Assembly: GCA_905221605.1 (NCBI GenBank)
Contig: CAJNDS010002002.1
Coordinates: 126,001-190,000, forward strand
Source of the DNA: Symbiodinium natans
Taxonomy: Eukaryota; Sar; Dinophyceae; Suessiales; Symbiodiniaceae
Reading direction: 5' to 3'
DNA: 64,000 nt
Part shown: positions 56,270 through 64,000 of the stretch, in pieces
Layout of the letters: each line of letters opens with the position of its first letter
How positions within the stretch are numbered: position 1 is the stretch's first letter
Notes under the pieces: generated by a model
Told to the model about the DNA's origin: nothing
The model's input: only the letters and a program-made list of their open reading frames with translations
The model's database searches: none
Program-made: the position numbers and the translations under genes

Positions 56270-58510
56270 ATGTCGAATCCTTCCTCCGAACCCGATAATC
56301 TCGACCCTTGGCTCTTGTTCAGCCCCGCAGGTGTGGTCGACCAGACCGAGTGTGACTTGCGTGCCGCTGATGAGCAAGCCCAGTCTTTCGTTCGTTCTCT
56401 TCAGGGCTCTTTCCAAGGGGGTGAGTCGGGAGCCCTTGAAGATACTGAGGCTTTGGAGAGTCGCAACTGGGTCAACTGCACTAGGCCTTTTCAGGGTTTG
56501 CCCGGGGTTCCAGGGGACGACGAGGGTTGGGTCGACCCAGGCTGGGTTCAGGGCAGAGAGCCTGTATTCGGCACACGCATACCGCCTTCGTCGTGTGCAC
56601 CTACTTCAATTTCTGAAGCTGCTTGGTATGACGCCTGTCGTGACTTGGAGACAGACGATTTCTTGAGTGCCACCTTGCGTGTGGCAAACCATTCTTTTCA
56701 AGAATCCGATGACGCTTCGCTTCTGGTCCCTCTTCCAGATGACCGAATCTTGGGTGATTTCCAGCGTGCAGCTGTAGAGGCTACTTCACAACAGCGTTTT
56801 GAGAGCAGGCCGAGATTTTCATGGGAAACATCTTCGTCTTTGCGTTTTTCCTGGGAGAGAGGAACGAGTCCTTTGCAAGTTATTGGTGCAATTGATTTTC
56901 TTGATCCAGAGGAATCCGATGACGAAGCAAAACGAAGGTGTGTGCCACCCACGACGGTTAAGTTCCTGAAACGCATCACAGTGGAGCGGTCGGAGGAAGA
57001 CATCCGAACGGCTGCTCTTAAGAAGATGAGGCTGGTCATCTTGTGGGATCCAGAGGTGAGTAGCTTGGGAAGGTCTTTGCTGTCGTTGCTCGGGGCAGAT
57101 GTAAACGAGGAGGCCATCAAGAAGTCTTTTTCGGATGCCTTCAGAACTAAAGCTTCCAGGACAATCTCAAAGCGAGGTGGGTCCCTCCTGAGGTATTTTT
57201 CCTGGTGCACAACAGAGAGCATAGACAGCCCTCTTGCAGTCGATGAGCCGACCATATACATGTATGCAAACTTCTTGCGTGACTCAGGAGCCAGGCCGAC
57301 CAGCATGACGCATTTTGTGGAAGGCCTTCGCTTTGTGCACGGGGTCGCCAAGTTGCTGCACATGGAGCCTGAAACAGTCCTCTCCAGCCGGGTGCTTGGC
57401 ATAAGCCGGGACCTATATTTGATGAAGCGTCCTCTGCAACAGAAACCTGAACTGACGGTTCCCATGTTGATGGCATTGGAAGCATTCTGTGTGGAAACTG
57501 GACCAGTACTTGCGTGCATTTGTGGACAGCTGCTGTTTTGTGCGCATTCGGCTGACAGATGGAGCGATTCTCAGAACCTCAAGGAGATTTCAATTCAGGA
57601 GTCCGACGGCGTGATCTTAGTTGTTGCATCAGGCTTGACATCCAAGACGACTGTCTCTAAGGAGGCAAAAACCCGGCTGCTTCCCTACGCAGCCCTCGGC
57701 TGTGGGTTGTCTGGCAACAATTGGGCGAAAGCTTGGCTGAAGGCTCGTGAACATGAAGGCCTCTCCCTTGAGAACTTTGCGCTGCCGTCACGCCTCGAGA
57801 GCCAAAACCGCTGGAGCTCTGTTCAGATGGGGAGCGTCGAGGCGACCAGCTACCTGCAGGACTTTCTGATTTTGAAGGGAATCGATCAAGACCAAGCCAT
57901 GCAGAGGGCGACGCATTCGTTGAAGGCCACTTTGACATCTTGGGCGGGCCGCTGCCCTCGCCCAAAATTCAGTGGAGCGGAAAAGCGCCTTCTTGGACAC
58001 CACATTGCTCCAAAGGAGAAATCACCGGCGACCTACGCCCGGCAGCAGTACACCCTTTTGTACGGGCGAGTCATGGCGATGTTCGAAGCCATCCGCGCGG
58101 GAGACTATGACCCTGACTTGTCTGACGTTGATCGGGTGGTGCAAGTGGCTGCAGCGGAGCGACCAGGTGCCGCCCAGGACGTCATTGCTCCGGAACCCGA
58201 GGCGCCTGTGCCACGACACGATTTTGACGAGTTCGAGGACCCCCCGTCTTCACAGAGCTCTGAAGCTTCTGAGGCTCCAGGCCGCGGTGGAGGAGGCTTA
58301 CAGAGGGCCCCTTTTGGGCCGAATGTTTCTGAAGATTCTCTTGTAGTGCACACAGTGTCCGGCATAACGCATTGTTTGAAGGATCAAGCCAACTTGTGGT
58401 GTGGCCGACCTCTCTCGAGGAACCATATTCCTTTCCGTGAAGCGGGGGTCTATTTTGAGGACCCTGACCCCTGTAAACAATGCCGGCACATTTTGGAGGC
58501 TGCAGAGTGA
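56270..58510 (+). CDS. Tyrosine recombinase of DIRS-like element
   Basis: 746 residues. The N-terminal 230 are variable. Then comes a core-binding-like helical part (KRGGSLLRYFSW, YMYANFLRDSG) and a catalytic part: Arg near residue 430 in HSADRWSD, HSLK at 549-552 (normally HxxR, so Lys replaces Arg), LGHH near 573-576, and a Tyr at 589 in ATYARQQY as the likely nucleophile (Tyr594 is an alternative). This enzyme would integrate the circular cDNA by site-specific strand exchange. The C terminus adds HTVSGITHC, LWCGRPLSRNH and DPCKQCRHIL, a possible zinc-binding tail. The frame has no breaks. It stands before gag and RT, an unusual position. Confidence 0.72.
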   Translation: MSNPSSEPDNLDPWLLFSPAGVVDQTECDLRAADEQAQSFVRSLQGSFQGGESGALEDTEALESRNWVNCTRPFQGLPGVPGDDEGWVDPGWVQGREPVFGTRIPPSSCAPTSISEAAWYDACRDLETDDFLSATLRVANHSFQESDDASLLVPLPDDRILGDFQRAAVEATSQQRFESRPRFSWETSSSLRFSWERGTSPLQVIGAIDFLDPEESDDEAKRRCVPPTTVKFLKRITVERSEEDIRTAALKKMRLVILWDPEVSSLGRSLLSLLGADVNEEAIKKSFSDAFRTKASRTISKRGGSLLRYFSWCTTESIDSPLAVDEPTIYMYANFLRDSGARPTSMTHFVEGLRFVHGVAKLLHMEPETVLSSRVLGISRDLYLMKRPLQQKPELTVPMLMALEAFCVETGPVLACICGQLLFCAHSADRWSDSQNLKEISIQESDGVILVVASGLTSKTTVSKEAKTRLLPYAALGCGLSGNNWAKAWLKAREHEGLSLENFALPSRLESQNRWSSVQMGSVEATSYLQDFLILKGIDQDQAMQRATHSLKATLTSWAGRCPRPKFSGAEKRLLGHHIAPKEKSPATYARQQYTLLYGRVMAMFEAIRAGDYDPDLSDVDRVVQVAAAERPGAAQDVIAPEPEAPVPRHDFDEFEDPPSSQSSEASEAPGRGGGGLQRAPFGPNVSEDSLVVHTVSGITHCLKDQANLWCGRPLSRNHIPFREAGVYFEDPDPCKQCRHILEAAE

Positions 58511-58902
58511 CCGAAATCTTGAAGGAAAACGAGTGCATCTGTCCTTGTGAACAGCACAGACGGTACATCCTTCTGGCCAATCTCAGGCGTCGCACCGAAG
58601 TCTGACAATCGGTGATGTTGCTCCCACTCGAACGCAAGTCGAGATCTTTGGGGAGAGCAAGTTGAGCCTACTCCAGCTGACTCGAAGCCTTTATCGAGAA
58701 TCACCCAGCTGTGAGAGCCGAGGCTTCGTTCACCGTCAGAGCACTTCGGAATCACAGTCATGATAAAAGCATGGGCTTCTGCTCGGGGAAACTGCGGACA
58801 CGTTTGACTGCGTTGCAATACCCATCTTACTTGTCCGAAGTCGATCTTTAGGCTTCAACCTGACAAGGAGCGAGATCGTCCCGACTTGCTAGGTGTCGAG
58901 CC
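58511..58902 (+). other. Interval between recombinase and gag-like ORF
   Basis: 392 bp with no plausible ORF. No repeat or terminator seen. Confidence 0.5.
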
Positions 58903-60114
58903 ATGGCGGGGATTGCAGTGGATAGCGAGGCCTGGTTTTTGGAGCGTTGCCAGAAGGTCAAACTCAGCGAGTCCACCATTCGCATTCTTGTCGATGCGGG
59001 ATTCAAGAGCTTCGGAACCTTGGCTTTTGCTGTGTCTACCACGCCGACACAATTGGATGAAGCCGATGTGAAGCGATGGATGGGAAACATTTTTCCACAT
59101 GACTTCCCGCCTGATCAGTCCTCTAAGGTGAGACGTTTGATGTTTGAAGCCCAGAACCTAAGCGTGGCTGACATGAAGGCACGCGTGGAACCTGCCGCTG
59201 ACACAGCTGCGGTTCGTGCTATGCCCAATGCGGAGCGCTTGGCCCGCCAGGAGGCCTTGAAGAAGCGTGTCACGGGCCTCATTCTTTCGCCTGAAACCTT
59301 GCCAGCTCATTCCGTTGTGGACACTCTTGTCAAACAACTCGAGGATGGAGTCCTCCAGTACTTGCCAGCCTATCGCATCATCAGCCGTGCCCAGGAAGCT
59401 CAGATGTTGAAGAAAGACCAGCAAGTGGTGGTTGATGGCGAGGGGAACTTGAAGATGGCGAGCAAAGCCGAATCTGCCACTTGTGACACGCACACTGACT
59501 TAGCTCTGCGCAATGCTTGGACTCGTCGCTCGCTGGCATATGATCTCGCCGGCTTGTGCAGCTTTCAGGTGCTTGAGGAGTGGTGTCACAAATGCTTCCT
59601 TGCCTTGATGAGGCCCGTGCCCAATGGTTACTCCAAAGTAACCACTCATCAACTTATTGCTGCCGACAGGCACCTGTTCACGCTGGCTTCGCATGCGCTC
59701 CTTGGAAAACTTGCCGGCGAGCCCGGCCGTGAGAAGCCTTTGGAAACCCAGATCAAGCTTTTGTCCGAGTCGCAAGAGGTTTTGCAGTACCTTAACGCTC
59801 TCCCTACTCCTCCTCCTTCTGCCCCCTGGCCAGGCAAGCGCAAATGGGATGACCCCAAAGGCGGTGAGAAGGGCGATAAAGGGAAAGGTAAGGGGAAGGG
59901 CAAGTCGTCTAAAGGTGAGGTTCGCAAGGAGTTCACAGTGCCCGACGGCTGTGTCAGCCGCGTGAACGACAAGCCTGTCTGCTTTGCCTTCAACCAAGGA
60001 AGGTGCCGCTTTCGAGTTAACTCCAAGAACCGTTGCGGCCGTGGTTTCCACATCTGTTGGAGGGCTGGGTGTGGTGGCGACCACCCTGGCCATCTGTGCA
60101 CAAAGGGGTCTTGA
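58903..60114 (+). CDS. Gag-like ORF with Cys/His-rich C terminus
   Basis: 403 residues, starting in a strong context (GAGCCATGG). Mostly helical N-terminal and central parts with KVKLSESTIRILVDAGF and KRWMGNIFP, not matched to a named family. A G/K-rich basic tract (GEKGDKGKGKGKGK) precedes a Cys/His cluster: CFAFNQGRC, CGRGFHICWRAGCGGDHPGHLC. This arrangement (basic tract plus zinc-binding C terminus) suits a nucleocapsid-like Gag. It stops at TGA followed by C, and the frame stays open after it into pol. Confidence 0.6.
   Translation: MAGIAVDSEAWFLERCQKVKLSESTIRILVDAGFKSFGTLAFAVSTTPTQLDEADVKRWMGNIFPHDFPPDQSSKVRRLMFEAQNLSVADMKARVEPAADTAAVRAMPNAERLARQEALKKRVTGLILSPETLPAHSVVDTLVKQLEDGVLQYLPAYRIISRAQEAQMLKKDQQVVVDGEGNLKMASKAESATCDTHTDLALRNAWTRRSLAYDLAGLCSFQVLEEWCHKCFLALMRPVPNGYSKVTTHQLIAADRHLFTLASHALLGKLAGEPGREKPLETQIKLLSESQEVLQYLNALPTPPPSAPWPGKRKWDDPKGGEKGDKGKGKGKGKSSKGEVRKEFTVPDGCVSRVNDKPVCFAFNQGRCRFRVNSKNRCGRGFHICWRAGCGGDHPGHLCTKGS
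60112..60114 (+). other. In-frame TGA between gag-like ORF and pol, possible readthrough
   Basis: The stop is TCT TGA CTC. The same frame is open from 60115 to 63852, with no ATG for the first about 290 codons; only a GTG at 60181 resembles a start. UGA followed by C is the leakiest stop context known. Readthrough would give a Gag-Pol fusion as in some retroviruses; an alternative is an internal non-ATG start. Confidence 0.5.
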
Positions 60115-63100
60115 CTCCGGGCGGGGGGCTCCGATCTTCCCCCGGAGCCTGCGCCGCTCTCCCCGCATTGTGTCACGCACGTGCCTTTTGAGGCGAACTC
60201 TGTTGGCTTAGGTCCCGAAGCCCTTGCCGAGCAACTTCTTCGAAAGCCAACCTTGGAAGCCTTTGATGTTTTGCGAGTTTTCGACCTCTTGCCCAGAAAT
60301 CCATCTAAACGAGATGCCTTCCATCACCGAAGCTTTGGTTGCGGTGCCTGGGTGTTCGGGTCCCAGATCGGAATTCGTACAGATACTAAGTCTTTTCCAA
60401 AGAGCTCCGCTCTCTTTTGCCGTTATGTTCACCAAGTGAATCCTCACCACACCTTTTCCAGCCTGGTCTTGCTCGATGATGTTCAAAGCCCACTCCATGT
60501 GGACTGCAACAATGACCGCTCCTCCTGGAACCTCGTCATCCCCTTGACCCGATTTCGCAAAGGCCAAATCTGGGAAGAATGCGAAGGAGGGGCTGACCGC
60601 TTTGAAGACGCTTCTGGCACTTTTTGGGGGCGTCTGCATGATGTATCCGCCGGACCAGTCTTGCTTCATGCCGCCGTGAACCGCCATGCTGTTTTGCCTT
60701 GGGAAGGCCGCAGGGTTGTGCTGATTGCCTTCACCCCCCGGGATAGTCCCAAGCTTCCCCTTGCCGACCGTGACTGGCTGGGTGACATTGGCTTCCGCCT
60801 ACCCTCCTCATCCGCCTTGCCCACCCTTGGCCCGCCCAAACTCTTTCTCGAGGTCTTCTCCGGGTCCGCGACCCTGGCTCGAGCCGCCCAGAGGCTCGGG
60901 TTCACGGCCGTTGCTGTTGATAACTGTCCCCGGCGTCCTCAAGTTCCCACGGTTCGCCTTGACCTTGCTTCCGATATGGGCCGCGATGCCTTGTTTCGTT
61001 TGCTGCATGACAAAAAGCCTGCCGCGGTGCATCTAGGCCCCCCTTGTGGCACATCGTCTCGGGCCCGTGAGCGGCCCTTGCCGGCCAAGTTACGCGCCCT
61101 CGGCCTCCGTGACCCTCGGCCGCTTCGGAGCGCCGACTTTCCCCTCGGCTTGCCTCACATTGACCCCGCCAGCCCTGATGGTTTGCGCCTCGCCGCTGCC
61201 AATCGTCTTTATGACTTGGTCTTTCATGTCCTGCTTTGGTGCGCTGAGCACGACTGTGTCTTCACTCTTGAAAACCCCTCGAACTCGTGGTTCTGGAGTG
61301 TGCTGGCCTTGAAGGTCCGAATGCACGCTTCGCCCAAGGTCCGCCGCTGGTTCAGTGACTTGCATGAGATCATCTTCGACGCTTGTGAGCACGGTGGCGC
61401 TCGTCCCAAGTCCACCAAGCTCCTCAGCAACCGGGCTGCCTTTGGCAGCCTTCGTGCCCGCTGCAGCGGCCGTCATGTGCACGAACCTTGGGGCGTCAGC
61501 TGGCGTGCTGGCGGTTGGGTGTGGTCCACTCACCTCGAGGCCCAGTATCCTGTTGTGTTGGCTGCTCGCTGGGCCGCATGCTTTGCTTCTGCTTGCCATG
61601 TCTCCCCTGGCCCGACCGAGGCCCCCGACCCGCGCTTGCAGTCTCTTTCCGCGGTGGGACGCCAAACCCGTAAGCATAAGCCCTTGGTTTCCGAATATAA
61701 ATTCGTGCGCATCATGCCCCGCGGCCAAATTCCCTCATCCGGTTGCAAGGTCCTCGGCGCGCCTCCCGTGCAAGGGGGTGATTCGGGGGAGGTCGCCGAG
61801 GCTCTTCCTGAGACTTCCCCAGACAGCGAGGGGCTTGGTTTGGATAGGGGTGAGGATTGCCAGGTTGGTTTCTACAGGGATCCTTGTGAATGGTTCCAGG
61901 CTGCTAAGAAAGTGTGCCACCCTCTTGACTCCGAAAACAAACTCCCAAAGGAGCTGAAAGCTTCTCTTGAGGCCAACATGGTAGCTGATCGCCGAGCCCT
62001 CTTTCTTCGTCGAAAACTTGCACTGATGAAAGCAGAGATCCTTTCCAAAAAGTTGGAACAAGACGAAAGCAAACTTCACTCAGCGATGCCATCGTGGATG
62101 CAGACCGTGATGCAAGGCAAGAGGATCCTACTTCTGGAGTCTTTGCTGCGACAGCACAATTTCGATGACATGGAGGCAATCGAGCTTTTGAAGTCGGGGG
62201 TGAAGTTGTCGGGTGTGTCCGAATGCCCTGCTGCCTTTGATGTCAAAGTGAAACCTGCCACGTCTACCGAAGCGGAGCTCCGTCAAGTCGCTCCCTTGAA
62301 ACGGGCAGCGCTACTTTTGGAAAATCGGGCTTCCGATCCCGAGCTAGAACGCGATCTGCTGAAGGTGACCATGGACGAAGCGAAGGCTGGATGGCTTCAG
62401 GGGCCTTTCAGCAGTGAAACGGAAGTTTCTGAGCATCTGGGGAGAACAGATTGGAGTTTGATGCGAAGGTTTGGCGTTCGACAAGGAGGCAAACTGAGAC
62501 CGATTGACGATGCCTGCGATTCCGACTTGAACTGCACTTTCACCAGCACCATGAAGCTAAAGTTACAGGACGGCGACTTCTGCATCTCTTTGGCCATGGA
62601 AATCGCAAAGCGCGTGATGGGAAAGCCGGGAGTCGTTCCCAGAGAGTGGAGTGGCCGATGCCTTGATCTAAGTGGTGCTTACAAACAGATGGCAGTCTGT
62701 GAGCAACATCGGAGCTTGTGCGTTCTGCTTCTGCGTGATGCCGATGGCCGCCCAATCTTTTTCATTTCTTCAGCATTGGTTTTTGGGGCCTCTGCTTCAG
62801 TCTATGCCTTCTTAAGAATAGCTCGGGCCTTGAGCTTCTTACTGAACGTCGTGCTGGAGATCCCTCATGCAAACTTCTTCGACGACTATCCAATCCTTGT
62901 GCCTTCGGAAGATGCTGAACAGGTGGGCCTCCTATGCACGAAGTTTTTGCACTTGCTTGGTTGGAAACATGCCGAAATTGGAGAGGGTCACAAAGGCCTC
63001 CCCTTTGCGAAGTCCTTTGACGTGCTGGGCTTGCATCTCGACATCTCTTGCATATCTTCGGGAACCTTGACAGTGGCTAACAAGCTTGGCCGGGTTGACC

Positions 63101-63852
63101 GACTCCTTGAGCGCCTTCGTGAGATCAAGCAGTCAGCAGTCCTTAGCCGCCACGAGGGCCAAGTCCTGCTGGGCCTCCTGCGGTACGCAGCTGGGTTCTT
63201 CGGGGGCCGGACTTTGCGTTATGTTTGTGAAGATTTGAACGCCATAGTGCATCATGGACATCACCCTTCTCCTGTTGCGGTTAGACTGCTATGTCAACGC
63301 GCTATAACTGCACTGGAGTCGTCGAGGCCCCTACAGCTCAAAGCAGATATGCCGAGTTCTCCGGTGCATCTCTTTACAGATGGCAGCTGGGAAAAAGGTG
63401 TAGCCGGAGTTGGGGCTGTGCTTTTCGACGCGCACGATGGTTCGGCAGAGGTCTTTGGAGGCGAGATGCCAAAGGACATGGTAGAATCGCTCCTACAGAC
63501 CGACGGTGACCACTTGATTGGACAAATCGAAACCTACGCTGTCGTGGCCATGCGGATACACTTGGCCCATCGCCTTTCAGGACGTCGAGTGATCATCTGG
63601 ACAGACAATGAAGGTTGTCGATTCGGGCTCATTAAAGGCCGTTCGAAGTCCCACACGATGGACACCTTGATCAGAAGCTTCGCCGCTGCTGAGGATGCCG
63701 ATCCAAGTCATACCTGGATATGTCGTGTGCCGAGTTACTCGAACATCGCTGATGGGCCTTCTCGGGGAAAGCCTGAGGAGGCTCTGAAGATTTCAGGAGC
63801 TGTCGCATGTCAGTCTTTTCCATGGATTCGGCAAGCATTCGAAACTACCTGA
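60115..63852 (+). CDS. Pol: oxygenase-like, methyltransferase-like, reverse transcriptase and RNase H
   Basis: Residues are counted from 60181. (1) Residues about 60-190: HVD at 106-108, then HAVLPWEGRRVV, an HxD...H...R series as in 2-oxoglutarate/Fe(II) oxygenases. (2) Residues 220-450: LEVFSGSATLARAA, VDN, GPPCGTSSR (about 285-292) and LENPSNSW (about 363-370), resembling motifs I, II, IV and VI of cytosine-5 methyltransferases, though with GTSS and ENP variants. (3) RT: CLDLSGAY with Asp829 and FFDDYP with Asp901-902. (4) RNase H: FTDGSW (Asp1067), QIETYA (Glu1117), WTDNEG (Asp1142) and ADGPSRG (Asp1191). All key acidic residues are present and there is no frame break. RT and RNase H are firm; domains 1 and 2 are inference. 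Confidence 0.75.
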   Translation, partial: LRAGGSDLPPEPAPLSPHCVTHVPFEANSVGLGPEALAEQLLRKPTLEAFDVLRVFDLLPRNPSKRDAFHHRSFGCGAWVFGSQIGIRTDTKSFPKSSALFCRYVHQVNPHHTFSSLVLLDDVQSPLHVDCNNDRSSWNLVIPLTRFRKGQIWEECEGGADRFEDASGTFWGRLHDVSAGPVLLHAAVNRHAVLPWEGRRVVLIAFTPRDSPKLPLADRDWLGDIGFRLPSSSALPTLGPPKLFLEVFSGSATLARAAQRLGFTAVAVDNCPRRPQVPTVRLDLASDMGRDALFRLLHDKKPAAVHLGPPCGTSSRARERPLPAKLRALGLRDPRPLRSADFPLGLPHIDPASPDGLRLAAANRLYDLVFHVLLWCAEHDCVFTLENPSNSWFWSVLALKVRMHASPKVRRWFSDLHEIIFDACEHGGARPKSTKLLSNRAAFGSLRARCSGRHVHEPWGVSWRAGGWVWSTHLEAQYPVVLAARWAACFASACHVSPGPTEAPDPRLQSLSAVGRQTRKHKPLVSEYKFVRIMPRGQIPSSGCKVLGAPPVQGGDSGEVAEALPETSPDSEGLGLDRGEDCQVGFYRDPCEWFQAAKKVCHPLDSENKLPKELKASLEANMVADRRALFLRRKLALMKAEILSKKLEQDESKLHSAMPSWMQTVMQGKRILLLESLLRQHNFDDMEAIELLKSGVKLSGVSECPAAFDVKVKPATSTEAELRQVAPLKRAALLLENRASDPELERDLLKVTMDEAKAGWLQGPFSSETEVSEHLGRTDWSLMRRFGVRQGGKLRPIDDACDSDLNCTFTSTMKLKLQDGDFCISLAMEIAKRVMGKPGVVPREWSGRCLDLSGAYKQMAVCEQHRSLCVLLLRDADGRPIFFISSALVFGASASVYAFLRIARALSFLLNVVLEIPHANFFDDYPILVPSEDAEQVGLLCTKFLHLLGWKHAEIGEGHKGLPFAKSFDVLGLHLDISCISSGTLTVANKLGRVDRLLERLREIKQSAVLSRHEGQVLLGLLRYAAGFFGGRTLRYVCEDLNAIVHHGHHPSPVAVRLLCQRAITALESSRPLQLKADMPSSPVHLFTDGSWEKGVAGVGAVLFDAHDGSAEVFGGEMPKDMVESLLQTDGDHLIGQIETYAVVAMRIHLAHRLSGRRVIIWTDNEGCRFGLIKGRSKSHTMDTLIRSFAAAEDADPSHTWICRVPSYSNIADGPSRGKPEEALKISGAVACQSFPWIRQAFETT

Positions 63853-64000
63853 TAGCTCTCTTAAAAAGGGGGCATTTCGGGAGAGCAGGAAATCGCGAAA
63901 CCTGATCGCATCCTGTGCATGCTTGCCCCACGACTGAAGAAAAAGCGCGTCAGTGTAACTGGATGAATCTTTAACACATATATGGGATTAGGTTTCACAT
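63853..64000 (+). other. 3' region of the DIRS-like element
   Basis: Non-coding to the window end. A purine-rich AAAAAGGGGG near 63870 resembles a polypurine tract, and a similar AAAAAGGGGGGG lies at 54331-54340 before the first small ORF. No terminal repeat seen. Confidence 0.4.

Larger units (their letters stand above)
54150..64000 (+). mobile_element. Tyrosine-recombinase (DIRS-like) retroelement, right end outside window
   Basis: Unrelated sequence starts at 54150 inside copia-0 integrase. In order: two small coiled-coil ORFs, a tyrosine recombinase ORF, a gag-like ORF, and a large pol with oxygenase-like, methyltransferase-like, RT and RNase H regions. RT-RNase H together with a tyrosine recombinase and no integrase is the hallmark of DIRS/Ngaro-type elements. 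The usual DIRS order places the recombinase after RT; here it comes first. No terminal or inverted repeats were identified, so the exact left edge is not certain and two adjacent elements remain possible. Confidence 0.7.

Overview
The window looks like accessory DNA of a dinoflagellate, most likely a Symbiodiniaceae-like alga. This is inferred from the style of the Ty1/copia polyproteins, a tyrosine-recombinase retroelement carrying a methyltransferase-like domain, a spliced-leader-like 9-mer at LINE 5' ends, and GC-rich intron-less ORFs. I see no convincing host gene, no rRNA or tRNA gene and no CRISPR array. From 1891 to the end, nearly everything is retrotransposon, nested several levels deep.

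Layout. 1-1890 is non-coding flank with small dispersed and tandem repeats. 1891-54149 is one old Ty1/copia element (copia-0, + strand) split by later insertions. Copia-1 (4323-23072, - strand) entered it with target duplication GAGAC. Copia-C (23447-23640 inverted, plus 38890-51179, + strand) entered it with duplication ATCGC. Copia-B (24264-38889, + strand) entered the 5' LTR of copia-C with duplication CGTTT. A short stretch, 23246-24263, was later shattered: two adjacent segments are inverted, and two Cys-rich non-copia fragments sit at the joints. From 54150 to 64000 lies a different retroelement with a tyrosine recombinase, a gag-like ORF, and a polyprotein carrying oxygenase-like, methyltransferase-like, reverse transcriptase and RNase H regions.

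Main biological signal. All three 3' LTRs seen (copia-1, -B and -C) carry APE-type LINE elements, or non-autonomous relatives, at the same nucleotide. That site is three bases inside the LTR, next to the polypurine tract. Four insertions share orientation and a 13-14 bp duplication (TGATATATGTGACC). No 5' LTR is hit. This suggests a LINE specialised to parasitise the polypurine-tract/LTR junction of a copia family. The LINE also encodes a downstream ORF with protein-kinase-like motifs. It carries many copies of one bulged-hairpin architecture (stem, 1-2 nt bulge, GAG-NNN-CTC, stem), a possible RNA recognition signal.

How the genes work together. Each copia has gag (zinc knuckle), aspartic protease, integrase, RT and RNase H, with a 569-codon ORF overprinted between protease and integrase and a methyltransferase-like tail. 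The LINE has ORF1 (Cys pairs plus coiled coil), APE endonuclease, RT, RNase H and the extra ORFs. Most copies are broken by frameshifts, deletions or inversions, as noted per feature. All assignments come from reading motifs by eye; no database search was run.
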